Assembly: GCA_009760855.2 (NCBI GenBank)
Contig: WPIO01000016.1
Span: forward strand, 2,930,001-2,992,000
Direction of reading: 5' to 3'
Origin: Cristatella mucedo
Lineage: Eukaryota > Bryozoa > Phylactolaemata > Cristatellidae
Length of the DNA: 62,000 bases
Shown: piece by piece, positions 11,212-23,707 of the stretch
How the letters are laid out: the number at the start of each line of letters is the position of its first letter
Numbering within the stretch: the stretch's first letter is position 1
Translations under genes and position numbers: made by a program
Notes under the pieces: model-generated
What the model was told of the DNA's origin: nothing
What the model saw: the letters and a program-made list of their open reading frames with translations, nothing else
The model's database searches: none

Positions 11212-11498
11212 GATAATAATAATATAACAATAATATTGCACTTGATAAAGCGCCCTCAGAGAACTCAATCTCTTTCTAGGCGCTTTACATTTGCTGCAAA
11301 GTGATACGCAATAGAATAGTAAGTAAAATTATGCTTGAAAAACAAACAAAATGAATAACATGGTTAGAGGTTACATGCACTGGGTCAGCATGCAAATGTG
11401 GTTAGTGGCAGCATGAACAGTGTCAGCACGCATAAGCACATCGAGGACGAATCACAAAGACCCACTAAATGCTGTCCTAAATAGGTATGTTTTTAAGT
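11212..11498 (-). mobile_element. LINE-A 3' end inserted into LINE-B
   Basis: A 5'-truncated LINE-A 3' UTR. On the plus strand it starts with AATAATAATATAAC, then CACTTGATAAAGCGCCCTC and the full 3' UTR to GTCCTAAATAGGTATGTTTTT. The LINE-B sequence on both sides is continuous when this piece is removed (compare TGTGATGTCTAGCTGTAG in the intact copy at 20.4 kb), so it arrived after LINE-B. Confidence 0.85.
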
Positions 11499-11895
11499 TT
11501 GGCTAGCAGTAGAAGGGGTCTTCTGAATGAAGCATGTAAATTTGAGGCAGCTGTCAAAAACGACACAAGTTTCGAGCACGTGGTGATGGTCGCACAATAG
11601 CATCCCCCTTTTAGAAGAGCAAATCCTTTTAATCCAGGCACGCACTTAGGCTGTCCTATGAGCAGCAGTTCGGTTTTATCGTCATTAAATTTCATGAAGT
11701 TTTCCAACATTCAGGATCAAATGTCGGCAAGGCAAGCGTTCAGTTTATAAGTTGCTGCAGCAGATTCTGATGGGTTGAATGACAAATACAACTAGGTATT
11801 GTCAGCATAAAAGTGATATCCTATTCCGTGGGCCTTAATCGCCTTTCCCTAAGGATGCGTACAAATGGAGAACAGCAAGGGACCGAGTACAGGCC
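11499..11895 (-). mobile_element. LINE-B, right piece of the interrupted copy
   Basis: The minus strand reads FMKFNDDKTELLLIGQPK and continues with the segment for a decayed T-x-C-S-K-L-V-S-F element, matching the LINE-B region between the YADD box and the C-terminus. The sequence is collinear with 20400-20770. It ends near 11895, where a plus-strand LINE-A fragment starts abruptly. Confidence 0.8.
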
Positions 11896-12485
11896 ATCTG
11901 TTAGACGACCGCATCTACTCCACAGTCAAGTCTGCCTTCTTTCAGCTACAAAACATTGCTAAAGTTCTGGCTTGTGTAGACAGGGATACCACGTCTTAAT
12001 TTGTCTATACATTTTGTACATCCCGTCTTGACTTCAGCAACCCACTGCTTGCTTGTCGACCAGCCTGTTCAATCAGGAGCTTACAGTAGGTGCACAACTT
12101 AGCAGCTAGGCTTGTCTTTCATGAGCCTCGCAGTTGCCGCAACACTACCTCTCGCCTACCTACACTGGCTACCAGTCAAGCAACAGATAAACGTCAAGGT
12201 TTTGTCGCTCACTTTTAGTTCACTTCATTCTTTAGCTCCTGTCTACCCGTCTGATCTACTACCCCACGAGCCTAAGCATCGTACCACCAGCTTTCTGAAT
12301 TTAATTGTTTATCTATACCTGCAAAAAACTCAAATCTATTGGAGACCGTGCCTTCAGTTCGCATGCTCCCAAAGCCTGGAATTCACTCCCGACTTGCGTC
12401 GCGGCATCTCTCGACTTGACCAAATTAAGAAAAAGGCTACAAATAAATCTATTTATTACAGTATTTAGCGGGTCTCTCTGATTCT
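11896..12485 (+). mobile_element. LINE-A fragment, RT C-terminal region
   Basis: Begins with the segment for LDDRIYSTVKSAFFQLQNIAKV, continues through STRLDFSNPLLACRP-like sequence, then LAYLHWLPVKQQINVKVLSLTFSSLHSLAPVYPSDLLPHE-like sequence. It ends at GGGTCTCTCTGATTC, without the 3' UTR tail. There are several frameshifts. Confidence 0.8.
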
Positions 12486-14895
12486 CCCCCTCTAAAGTTA
12501 CATGTAAATCGCTAAACCTCAAGACCCTTCAAATTAATGCTGTCCGTGCGAGAATGTTTGCCTCGCCTTTGCTGCTCAGTCCCCCTGCCCCCTGATCTGT
12601 CCTCATTGGTAGATAGCTACAAGACGACACTTGCTGATATGCTCGACGAGTTTGCACCTCTGACTAAGTGCACTGTGTGCCCTCGCAAAGACGGCCCATG
12701 GTTTACTACAGACATTAAACAAGCTAGGTCTAATAAGCACAAGCTTGAAAAATTCTACCAAAGATCAGGCCTGCCTGCCCATCGACAGGCATACAAGGGC
12801 TATTGTAGGTCATTTGAATCGATCCTAGCAAAGGCTAAGTAAAGCTTCTGTAAACATTGTTTAATCACAGATGCACGATCCAAAAATGCTGATGTCGACG
12901 ATCAAGCATCTCCTCAACCTCTCCATAGTTAACTCCTTACCTGATGATCTATGTGTTAGTCTAGCTGATCGCTGCTTTTTTCGGAAGACAGACATTATCA
13001 GGTAGTCCGTCCCTGCGATTACAGAATCCCCTAGAATGCTGTCCCTCGATTCCTTGCAGCAGCTTACTGTCTACTTTCAAGTAGGTCAATAGTGACCTCG
13101 TCCTCAAATTCATATCCCAATCAAAGAATCAAAGACAGCATGTTCTTTGGAACATATTTCCACTGTCTTGCTTCTGCGTCGCATTGATGTGCTACTGCCA
13201 TGCATAACTAACATCATATCTACGTCGATAGCCTCAGGTCATGTCCCAACATCTTTCAAAAAAGCTGTAGTGAGGCCACTACTCAAAAAAGCGACACCAG
13301 AGCAAGAGGACTTGAGCAACTACCACTCAGTCCCCCACCTAGAATTCATATGGAAGACACACTAACTGGTCGTGGCAGACCATGTGGACTCATACATTGA
13401 AACATCTAACCTTGCTAGAGAGTTCTAGTCTGGCTTTAGAGCTAATCGATCCGTAGTCAGCATTGCTTCGGATGGACAGTGACCTACTTAGGAATGCGGA
13501 CATGGGTAGAGTATCTCTGCTTGCTTCGCTTGATGTTTCGGCAGCTTTTGATACTATCGATCTCAAAGTCCTTCTTGAGAGCTTCTCGTCTCGACTAGGC
13601 ATCACTCGCACTACTCTGCAATGGTTCCGGTCCTATCTCAGTGGGAGACTCCAAACTATTGACGTGAACAGACAAAGATCATCCGAGGAACCCCTTTGAA
13701 ATATGGAATACCTCATGGCTCCATGCTTGGTCAGGTTCTTTTCACGGTTTATGCTCTCCCTCTTGCCGATGCGATGGCCTAGCACAATCTAGGCTCTCAC
13801 TTCTATGGGGATGACACTCAGTAGTACCTTTACTTTGATCCCTCACAGCCTTCGAGCACTTCGAATTCTCTCAAATCCCTTGCTGCATGTATTGACGACA
13901 TCAGCACATGGATGGCAAAAAATTTCTAAAACTAAACGATGATAAAACTAACTCACTAGTTATGGGCGAACCCAGTGTGATTCAGAAACTGGAAAGGCTG
14001 AAGCTCAAAATTGGCTCTGCCAGCATATCTCCCGTTGAATCAGCTCGAAATCTATGCATTGTGTTCTAAAGTGCCCTATCGTTTGACGACCACATTGGCT
14101 CCATAATAAAATCTGCCTACTTTCAGCTACATAACATTTCTAAAATTCGGGCTTGTTTAGATAAGGATACCACGTCTAAATTGGCCAATGCATGTGAGAC
14201 ATCCCATCTTGAATTCCGTAACTCACGGCTTGCTGGCCTACAGGTATGTGCAATCAGGCGCTTACAGGTGGTGCAAAACACTGCAATCCTGTTTGGTTGT
14301 CATGGAAGTCGCCGTTTTACCACCTCTCAACACTTCTCACCAACCTACACTGACTACCAGTCAAGCAACAGATATACTTCAAAGTTTTCTCGCTCACTTT
14401 TAGACTTCTTCATTCTATGGCTCCAGCCTACATATCAGATCTACTCCACCACCAGGCTAAGCATCGTACCACCGGCCAATCGGAGTCTAACTGTTTACCT
14501 ATACCTCGAACAAAGATAAAAGCTTTTGGAGGCCATAAATTTGAATCGTATGCTCCCAAACTATGGAGCTCGTTGCCGACTTACGTCACGACATCCTCTG
14601 ACTTGACCACATTTTTAAAGAAATTAAAAACGCACATATTCACGACAACATTTAGATGGCCCCTGTTATTCATCCTTTATGTGCTTATGTGTGCTTACAC
14701 TGTTGCGTGCTGCCACTAACCACACTTGCATTCCGACCCGGTGCACGATACCCATAACAATGTTATTCATGCTATTTATCGAGCATGCTACCACTAACCA
14801 TTTGATGGTGTTCCCTTTGCAGCAAATGTAAAGCACCTAGAAAGAGATTGAGTTCTCCGATGGCGCTCTATAAAGTGTGTTATTATTATAATTGG
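12486..14895 (+). mobile_element. LINE-A copy, endonuclease-RT linker to 3' tail, decayed
   Basis: About 2.4 kb, collinear with 17850-20270. Readable parts are LSSLVDSYKTTLADMLDEFAP in the linker, KKAVVRPLLKKAT (fingers), SLLASLDVSAAFDTID (motif A), TTLQWFRSYLSGRLQ, a degraded FYGDDTQ where YADDTQ is expected, and the C-terminal HLEFRNSRLAGLQ-like region. It ends CTCCGATGGCGCTCTATAAAG plus an (ATT)n stub. Frames are broken at many points, so it is not functional. Confidence 0.85.
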
Positions 14896-15280
14896 GATTC
14901 AAAATTATGCCAGCGGTGCATGTTCAGCTGAGAGATTTTCTGGATAGATGTCGTCCAGCATTTATTTCGGCATAGCATATCACATAGCATACCACAAAAA
15001 CTGTCCAGCTAAATGTAAGTCAAACTAGAACGAATATGAGTTTGGCGATGCCAGAGACAAGCTGGTTAAAGGTCACCGTTCATAGGTCAGGTAAAATTAT
15101 ATTTTGCTGAGGTATATGGACGTTGGACCCAGCTTACGCTAGAATGGTGGTTTGCCTCTCCTTGTGCTACGAGCACTAATCTCGGCCTAGTGATGAGGTC
15201 ATTTCTTGTTTAGTTCGTGTGTACGTATGTATGTATGTATTGTATGCCGGCTCCTGACTTGTGACCTTAAGGTCAAAGAA

Positions 15281-15619
15281 GCATGTAGTTCGTATGTATG
15301 TATTTTATGCAGGCTCCTCTGATAAGCATCTGGTGAGCTGTTAGAAGCACCACCGAGAGGGGCCGGTGCACAGCTGTGGTCTGCCTGTGATGTGGTATGG
15401 ACACAAGCCAGTAACCAGCTGGTGGCCAGATGGTGGATTCACCATCAGGTTCGGCCGGTGCTCAGTTGTGGTCGATGAATCATCAGAGTCGACCTGGGGA
15501 CTGGCGAGTCGTGTGAGAGTAGGGGCTGAGGGGAGCCGTGCACTCTAGGGCTTCGTGTGTTGGGAATAAACTGTCGGTGGTGGGCATCGGCTGGCTCTCT
15601 GCTGTGCGACCAAACTACA
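15281..15619 (+). mobile_element. LTR-like element, copy 1
   Basis: About 340 bp shared with 59711-60130: both start near GTTCGTATG, share CAGGCTCCTCTGATAAG, CACCGAGAGGGGCCGGTGCAC, CCAGATGGTGGATTCACCA and GGGAATAAACTGTCGGT, and end ACCAAACTACA. The AATAAA (15565-15570) near the right end, the CA end and the lack of coding fit a solo LTR (inference). A partial repeat of its first bases lies just upstream (15213-15252). Unlike the other copy it contains a single internal unit. Confidence 0.65.
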
Positions 15620-16144
15620 TCTTGTACTGGTAAAGATAGCCGAACCTCGTCTCTTGTCATCAGCCAAATGAAGTGACCGGAACTTCTAAAAACTTAAGCC
15701 CTGGATTCGGGAGAAACACTTGGTTCCAGCTCGTTGCTGTGACCGCAATGATGGTGGTAAAGACCAGGACAAGATGATTGCTAATGTTAACCGCGAAAAG
15801 GTTTAAGAAAATCCAGGCTAGTCTGTATTTAAATCTAATTATCGATGCCGAACTTTGGCGCCTACCTTCACATAAATCAAGTGCCTATAAAGAGATATAA
15901 TTATCTGCTGGCGCTGTGCACACATCTCATGAGTGTTGCCACAGCGGGTTCTGAAAGGCTTCCTCAATTGCCAATGCCCGGGATAGCCTTAATGTGATGA
16001 GTGGGCTGTTACACAGTCCTAAAATAAACAGTAGGAATCTGATTATTCCCAGAATCTAAAACATTGTGTTTCACAAGCTGCTAGTCGGCGGCACACAAAT
16101 TCCAACTATATAACAGCGAGTAGGATGTGCTTGGGCTATTGTGT
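15620..16144. other. Unassigned intron sequence
   Basis: A short stretch at about 15878-15925 (AAGTGCCTATAAAGAGATAT, TGGCGCTGTGCAC) resembles the shared LINE-A/SINE-1 3' end and may be a remnant. Otherwise nothing is recognised. Confidence 0.35.
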
Positions 16145-16968
16145 GACCTTCACCACGTGCTCGTAATTTAGGGGTCGTGTTTGACAGCTGCCTCAATTTC
16201 AAAAGCTTCATTCAGAAGACTGCCTCTACAGCTAGCCATCACATCCTATCCCTATCCAAGATCAGGAGCTGTCTCGAACGGTGGCTTGGAAAAAATTGAA
16301 CTATCTCTTTAGTTCGGTCTTGGCTTGATTATTGATTATTGTAATTCCCTGTTGGCTGGGCTGTCAAAGAAAGTTATTAAGCCACTACATCGGACTATGA
16401 ATATGGCTGCAAGGCTGGTCTTCAAGTCCCAGCGGTTTGAGCACGTATCTCCTTTGCTGAAAGAGCTAGGATGGTTGCCGGTTGAGCAAAGGATGCAGAG
16501 CAAAGTTCTTACGCTGACCTACAAGGCCGGCCACGGCTTGGCTCCTTCGTACCTAGCTGAACTGCTACATCAGTTTCAGCCTGTTCGTGCCCTGAGGTCT
16601 TGTGTGGAAAATAAGTTAGCTGTCCCATTCCTCCGCTTAAAGACAGTTGGCGACAGAAGCTTTAGCTCTGCAGGTCCTAGACTGTGGAACTCGCTTCCAC
16701 AATTCTTGTGCAACGACAACTACTCTCCTACTACCGACTGTGGCATATCTTTTTCAGCGGTCCTGAGCAGCTACTTCTATGCTACTCACTACCTCAACTG
16801 CTCTTCTGACTCTGCTATGCTTTCCACTTTCTCTTGGTTTCGTGAGATGAAGTCTGTTGGCTACCGAATGCGTACCGCCAGCCGCTTAGGCTGTGAATGC
16901 GCTATACAAAACTCTCCTGCCTAACACCCACATGGTCTTTATAACTTTGTGGAGTTACATACCGAGAT
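16145..16968 (+). mobile_element. LINE-B 3' fragment
   Basis: An open frame of about 200 codons (16325-16924) reads IDYCNSLLAGLSKKVIKPL, RLVFKSQRFEHVSPLLKEL, then GLAPSYLAELLHQFQPV and AVPFLRLKTVGDRSF, ending SAGPRLWNSLPQFL. This is the conserved C-terminal region that follows the RT core in CR1/L2-type LINEs. The 3' end is TGTGAATGCGCTATACAAAAC and the block at 16930-16960 shared with the copies at 10.5 and 32.2 kb. It is the best-preserved LINE-B C-terminus in the window. Confidence 0.85.
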
Positions 16969-17129
16969 ACATTACAATACATTTGGGCTTCTCAGTGAGC
17001 CACATGCTACAGCTGGAAACCTGTCACCCTCACTGGGCTACTATACGGCTCGTTCTATGTCACCAACGTAGACTTCACGAACTAATGCCTACGTGTGACG
17101 TTCATTGCTGCCGAGATTGGATCATTGGT

Positions 17130-20100
17130 CACTAAGGTCGGCATATCCTCATGTATTGCTACTGCATCTACGACTCCTGAGCCATTGTTCACGGCACCAG
17201 CTTCGTCGACTTGAAGACTAGCCTTGCAGCCGTACTCGTAGTCCACTGCAGTGGCCAAATAAGCAACATCATTCTTGAAAATGGTATCGACCTGCTCGCC
17301 CAAACTGAAACCTGGCTGCAATCGATAAACTGCCCGACAATTAAAGACGCTACTCCATCCGGTTTCTCGTTCTTTCACACCCCTAGATAAATCAAAACTG
17401 GAGGTGGAGTTGCTATTATCGTGCGCTCGAAATTCAACTTCAAGCCATTTGCAGTACCCTCGAAGCAGTCTTTTGAATCAATTGTCATAGCCTCACCCGA
17501 CAACAAGCTACCGATAGTGGCAGTAGTCTATCGCCCCACAAGATACCAAATCCTCCTTTCTCTCAGATTTCTCCGATCTCATTTCGATTCTGTGTGCAAG
17601 AAATTGATCCTACCTCGTTATGGGTGATTTCAACGTTCACTTTGATAACTTATCTGACGCTTTCAGCACCGAATTTCGTGCATTGACTGACTCATTGTCT
17701 CTTGTGGCTCATGTGCATGGCTCTACCCACATCAAGGGTCACACACTCGACCAGATTTTCTCATACAACTGCCCTTTGTCATCGCCAATTATTACTAAAT
17801 CCTGCTTATCTGACCACATGCAGATTTCATCCAATCTATAATGTGGGCCCAAATCCTCCTCTAAAATAACCTGTGAATCGCGAAACCTCAAGACCCTTGA
17901 CATCGATGCTGTCTGCGCGAGAATATCTGCTTCGCCTCTGATGCTCAGTCCTCCCTCCGATCTGTCATCATTGGTAGAAAGCTACAACACGACACTAGCT
18001 GACACGCTCGACGAGTTTGCACCTCTGACAAAGCCCACTGTGCGCCCCCGCCCAGACGGCCTATGGTTTACCACAGACATTAAACTAGCAAGGTCAACTA
18101 AACGAAAGCTTCAAAAGGCATACAAAAGATCCGGACTAACAGTCCATCGACAGGCATATGAAGACTATTGTAAGTCGTCCCAATCGATCCTAGCAAAGGC
18201 CGTCTAGCTTCTATAGAAACATTGTTGAATCACAGATGCACAATCCAAAAATGCTGATGTCGACAATAAACCATCTCCTCAACCGTTCGCAGATTAGCTC
18301 CTTAGCTGATGATTCTTAAGATGATCTAGCTGATCGCTTCTCTCGATTCTTTGTGCAGAAGATAGACAAGATCAGGGAATCCATGCCTACGATGACAATC
18401 TCCCCACTAGCATGCTGTTCCTCGGTTCCTGGCTGCACCTCAATGTCTGCATTTAAGCAGGTCACTAGTGATCTAGTCCTAAAGTTCGTATCGGAATCAA
18501 AGAAGACAACAAGTCCTCTGGACCCTATTCCCACTGTCCTGATCCTACGTTGCATTGATCTGCTGCTGCCATGCATAACTAACATCATTAATATGTCGTT
18601 AGCCTCAGTTCATGTCCCAGCACCTTTCAAAAAAGCTGTAGTCAGGCCTCTTCTCAAGAAAGCAACACTAGACCAAGAAAACTTGAGCAACTACCGCCCA
18701 GTCTCCCTTCTAACATTCCTATCAAAGACACTCGAACGGGTCATGGCAGACCAGCTGAACTCATATATCGAAACCTCACACCTTGCTAGTAAGTTCCAGT
18801 CTGGCATTAGAGCTAATCACTCCACAGAGTCAGCATTGCTTAGGGTATAAACGACTTACTTAGGAATGCAGACATGGGCAGAGTGTTGCTGCTTGTTTTG
18901 CTCGATCTTTCGGCAGCTTTTGACACCATCGATCACAAAGTTCTTCTAGAGCACCTCTCATCTCGCCTGGGCATCACTGGCACTGCTCTGCAGTGGTTCA
19001 GGTCTTATCTCAGTAGGAAATTCCAGAGTATCGTCGTGAATGGACAAAGATCATCTGAAGTACCTCTGAAACATGGAGTACCTCAGGGCTCGGCGCTAGG
19101 TCCGGTCTTTTCACGGTTTATACTCTGCCTCTTGCTGATGTGATTGCCAAACACAATCTAGGCTTTCACTTCTATGCGGATGACACTCAGTTGTACCTTT
19201 GCTTTGATCCCTCCCAGCCTTCGAGCACCTCAAATGCTCAAAACTCACTTGCTGCATGCATTGATGACATCCGCACATGCATGGCAGCAAATTTTCTAAA
19301 ACTAAACGATGACAAAACTAACTTACTAGTTGTGGGCAAACCCAGTGTGATTCAGAGATTGGAAAAGCTGTCTCTCAAAATTGGCTCTGCCAGCATATCT
19401 CCTGTCGAATCAGCTTGAAATCTAGGTGTCATATTCCAAAGCGACCTCTGGTTAGACGACCATATCAGCTTCACGGTCAAATCTGCCTATTTTCAGCTTC
19501 ATAATATTGCTAAAATTCGGGCTTGTTTAGATAAGGATACCACGTCCAAGTTGGTCCATGCATTCGTGACATCCCGACTCGACTTCTGCAACTCACTGCT
19601 TACCGGCCTCCCAGCATGTGTGATCAGGCGATTGCAGCTGGTGCAAAACTCTGCAGCCAGGCTTGTCTGTCGTGAGCGGCGCAGTTGCCACATTACTCCA
19701 CTTCTCGCCGACCTGCACTGGCTACCAGTCAAGCAACGGATTGACTTCAAGGTTTTGTCGCTCACTTTTAGGTCTCTTCATTCTATGGCTCCAGCCTATC
19801 TTTCCGACATACTCCCCCACCAGGCCAAGCATCGTACCACCAGCTTTTCGGAATCCATCAGTCTAGAAATACCTCGCACAAACCTTAAATCCTTTGGAGA
19901 CCGTGCATTTAGTTCGTACGCTCCCAAAGCCTGGAACTCCCTCCCGACATGCGTCAGAACATACCCTGACGTGACCACATTTAAAAGGAACTTAAAAACA
20001 CGCCTATTTAGGACAGCAATTAGTGGGTCCCCGTGATTCGTCCTTCACGTGCTTATGCGTGCTGACACTGTGCATGCTGCCACTAACCACATTTGCATGC

Positions 20101-20276
20101 TGATCCTGTGCATGTCACCCCTAACCATGTTATTCATCTCGTTTGTTTTTCAAGCATGATTTTACTTATCATTCAATTGTATTTCACTTTGCAGCAAATG
20201 TAAAGCGCTTAGAAAGAGATTAAGTTCTCTGAGGGCACTTTATCAAATACATTATTATTATTATTAATATTACTAT
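17130..20276 (+). mobile_element. LINE-A, most complete copy (CR1/L2-like non-LTR retrotransposon)
   Basis: About 3.1 kb with the layout endonuclease, linker, RT, C-terminal domain, 3' UTR and (ATT)n tail. The endonuclease shows ETWL, GGGVAIIV, then MGDFNVHFD (17620), HTLDQIF and LSDHMQ, all APE-type signatures. The RT shows KKAVVRPLLKKAT, LLDLSAAFDTIDHKVLL (motif A), HGVPQGSALGP (motif B) and FHFYADDTQLY (motif C). The C-terminus reads SRLDFCNSLLTGL to NSLPTCVRT. Stops or frameshifts near 17391, 17625, 17842, 18208, 18849, 19138 and 19418 show it is dead. The 5' border is approximate, and no ORF1 is seen. Confidence 0.9.
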
Positions 20277-20279
20277 TCG

Positions 20280-21585
20280 GCAGACTAGCTAAAAGTGAAT
20301 TACAATAATCAAGCCGAGACAGAATTTAAGAGCTAGTTAAATTCTTTACAAGCCACAGTGGGAGACAGTTCCTAATCTTGCATAGGGATCGGATGTGATG
20401 TCTAGCTGTAGAGGCAGACTTCTGAATGAAGCTTTTAAAATTAAGGCAGCTATCAAAAACGACACCTAAATTTAGAGCACATGATCATGATCGCACACTA
20501 GTGTCGCCTATTAGAAAAGCAAAGCCTTTTAAGCCAGCCACAGGCTTTGGGTGTCCTATGAGCAGCAGTTCGGTTTTATCATCAATAAATTTTAGGTAGT
20601 TTTACGACATCCAGGATCGAATATCGGCAAGGCAAGCATTCAGTTTCTCAGTTGCTGCAGCAGATTCCGACGGTTTGAATAACAAACACAACTAAGTATC
20701 GTCAGCATAAAAGTGATATCCTATTCCATGTGCCTTAATCATTTTTCCCAGAGGTTGTATATTCATGGAGAACAGCAATGGACCAACCAAGTACTGACCC
20801 TTGAGGGATTCCACAGGTGACTGGTTTCATGGGTGTGACCTGACCCACACACGACACGGATCGAACGGGATCAGACAAGTACAATTTAAACCAGGCCAGT
20901 GCTCCGTCTGCCAGACCAATCGTTGTTCTCAATCGTTCAAGCAGAACTTCGTGATCAATGGTGTCGAAGGCAGCAGACAGATCTAGCAGAGCTAGGGCAG
21001 TGATTTCCCGTAGACGTTGCCACATAAAATGTCATTGTTAACACGGAGGAAAGTAGTTTCAGTAGAGTTCTGCCTCTTGAACCCTGATTGAAATGTTTCT
21101 GACATTCCATTATTTTCAATATATTCAACTAGCTGCTTAGCAACAGTTTTTTCAAGAATCTTTGATAAGAACGGAAGAAGGGAAACTGGGCGATAGTTTG
21201 CTAGGACCTCTGCTCATAATCCAGGCTTTTTAAGAATAGGTCTAACGATTGCCAATTTGAAGGACTTGGGGATGACCCCTCTTCCCAAAGAAGCATACAA
21301 AATGTTGGTTACGGCAGGGCTAAGTTGGTTTGCTATTGAAGACCACATAGATGAAAGTACAGGGCCTTCAGGAGCCGAGCTCTATTTGCTAGACTTTATT
21401 AAGGCAGCCACATCGCTTGCCAAAACGTCGGAGAACCTTTTAAAGAAGGTCACAGGTTGAGGAACGGCGATTTCTTTGGTCGGAGTGGGCCTAATGGAGG
21501 CACGAATGTGCACAATGTTTTCAGTAAAGAAGGCTGAAAACTTTTCGGCTGAGCCCTTAATATCTGGGGAGTCAGATCAGGGTAT
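20280..21585 (-). mobile_element. LINE-B, RT domain copy
   Basis: The minus strand reads LALLDLSAAFDTIDHEVLLERL (motif A), GALAWFKLYLSD, and CGIPQGSVLG (motif B) at 20735-21025. Further 5' in the element (21100-21585 on the plus strand) lie segments for the thumb/finger region, such as that encoding NYRPVSLLPFL-like sequence. The 3' side is truncated against the LINE-A tail at 20276. A frameshift lies just after motif B. Confidence 0.85.
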
Positions 21586-21879
21586 TAGGCTCGCACCCCT
21601 AAGGCACCAGGGCAGAAGCCACGAAGCTAGCTTGCACTAGTACGCCCGATGCAATAGTGCAAAAATGCCGCTGCACTGGAATAAGTTTTATTGACTTCAA
21701 TTGCTGGCAGGATTAGCTGAGGCTAGTAGCGTTCCGAGACTTCTGGGATGTCACAGGACGTGCTTGTCTCTGATTTTTGTACCAAGCAGAGCACCACGAC
21801 ATAGCATCTCAGCTGATCGGTCTGGTTGCAGCAAGGGGAAGGTGGGGTACTGCAGCAGAATGTGATTATTCTACTGCAG
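21586..21879. other. Intron sequence up to the CUB3 acceptor
   Basis: No repeat signature. The acceptor at 21878-21879 follows the tract TGATTATTCTACTGCAG. Alternative AGs at 21855 and 21858 are in the same phase and would add seven or eight residues. Confidence 0.5.
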
Positions 21880-22108
21880 ATTGCAACGAGACTTTATATG
21901 GAAGGGGCAGTTTTGCATTCTATACGGACGGAATCGATAACACTACTAAGATGTACATGTACTGCTGGAAAGTGTTGCCGGACCCCGGAAAATTCCTCAC
22001 AATCTACGTGAGCAACTATTCGGTCGGGATCCAAAACGACTACACCTATGCTTATGGATTCCTGAGTGTCTACGGACCGGAATTATACGCCCAAGACATC
22101 CTTGGAAG
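21880..22108 (+). CDS. Exon: CUB3, first half
   Basis: Phase 1 entry completing Asp, then CNETLYGRGSF (first cysteine), MYCWKVLPD (second cysteine and Trp), KFLTIYVSNYSV and YGFLSVYGPE. It ends AG/GTATGC in phase 2. At the place of the third cysteine the sequence reads YTYAYGFLSVYG, so that cysteine is absent. The chosen start gives D-C at the same place as CUB1 and CUB5. Two in-phase upstream AGs are possible alternatives. Confidence 0.8.
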
Positions 22109-22221
22109 GTATGCTTAGATGTGGATGGCTCTGCTAGCAGCAGCAGCAGCAGCTAGGCGATGTGCGAAATGTGTAATGCTACATATTTTTTTATCAGAGA
22201 AAGTTGGTGCTTAAGAGTAAG

Positions 22222-23707
22222 GCTTATAATAATAATAAAACTAATAATATTGCTCTTGATAAAGCGCCCTCAGAGAACATATTCTCTCTCTAGACCCATT
22301 ACATTTGCTGCAAAGGGAAACGCGATTGAATCGTGAGTAATATCATGCTTTATAAACAACATGAACAACGTGTTTAGGTGTGACATGCACAGGGTCAACA
22401 TGCAAATGTGGTTAGTGGCAGCATGCACGGTATCAGCACGCATAAGCACGTGAAGGGCGAATCCCAAGGACCCACTAAATGCTGTCCTAAATAGGTATGT
22501 TTTTAAGTTCTTTTTAAATGTGGTCAAGTCAGGGGATGTTCTGACGCACGTTGGGAGGGAGTTCCAGGCTTTGGGAGCATACGAACTAAATGCAAGGTCT
22601 CAAAAGGAGTTGAGGTTAGTACGAGGTAGTGGTAAACTGTCGGATACCAAAAAGCGGGTGGTACGATGCTTGGCCTGGTGGGGGAGTAGATCTGAGAGAT
22701 AGGCTGGAGCCAAAGAATTAAGCGACCTTAAATTGAACGAAAAAATCTTGAAATCGCTGCGTTGCTTTACTGGTAGCCAGTGCAGGTCGGCGAGAAGTGA
22801 TGTGATGTGGCAACTGCGACGTTCTCGACAGATAAGCCTAGCTACAGAGTTTTGCACAACTGTGATCGCCTGATTGCACAAGCCAGTAGGGCAGCAAGCA
22901 GCGAGTTACAGAAGTCAATACGGGATGTCACAAATGCATGGATCAATTTAGACGTGGCATCCTTATTTAAACAAGCCCGAGTTTTAGAAATGTTATGTAG
23001 CTGAAAACAGGCAGATTTAACTTACGAGCTGATGTGGTCGTCTAATGAGAGGTCACTTCCGAACAGGACACCTAGATTTCGAGCTGATTCAACAGGAGAT
23101 ATGCTGGCAGCGCCAATTTTGAGCGTCAGCCTTACCAATTTCTGAATCATACTGTGGGTCGCCCATAACTATTAGGTTTGTTTTATCATCGTTTAGTAAT
23201 AGAAAATCGGCTGCCAACCATGTAAGATGTCATCAATGCATGCAGTAAGTGAGTTGAGAGAATTTGAGGTGCTCGAAGGCCGGGAGGGATCAAATCAAAG
23301 GTGCAACAGAGTGTCATCCACATATAAGTGAAAGCCTAGATTGTGCTTGGCAATCACATCAGCAAGAGGTAGAGTATAAATCGTGAAGACAACCCGACCT
23401 AGCACGGACCCCTGAGGTACCCCATACTACAGAGGTACCTCGGATGATGTTTGTCCATTCCCGTCAATACTCTGGAGACTCCCACTGAGATATGATCTGA
23501 AATATTATCGAGAAACGCCAGTGATGACCAGGCGAGATGAGAGGCGCTCTAGAAGAACCTTGTGATCGATAGTATTAAAAGTTGCCGAAAGATCGAGCAG
23601 AACAAGCAGAGACAATCTACCTATTTCTGCAGTCCTAAGTAGGTCGTTGTACACCCTAAGTAATACTGACCTTGTAGGGGGATTAGCTGTAAAGCCTGAC
23701 TAGAACT
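22222..23707 (-). mobile_element. LINE-A copy, RT to 3' tail
   Basis: About 1.5 kb, antisense to the host gene. On the minus strand it carries motif A region LVLLDLSATFNTIDHKVLL-like, motif [10 protein letters not shown]-like, a decayed catalytic box near 23310, HITSLLADLHWLPVKQRSDFK (22700s) and the 3' UTR ending CGCCCTCAGAGAAC plus (ATT)n at 22225-22250. It is one of the longer truncated copies, with several stops. It sits in the 6.3-kb intron that splits CUB3. Confidence 0.85.

Noticed and set aside
16325-16924. 199-codon frame as a host gene
   Set aside because: It is the LINE-B C-terminal region and recurs at 10.6, 32.4 and 35.7 kb.
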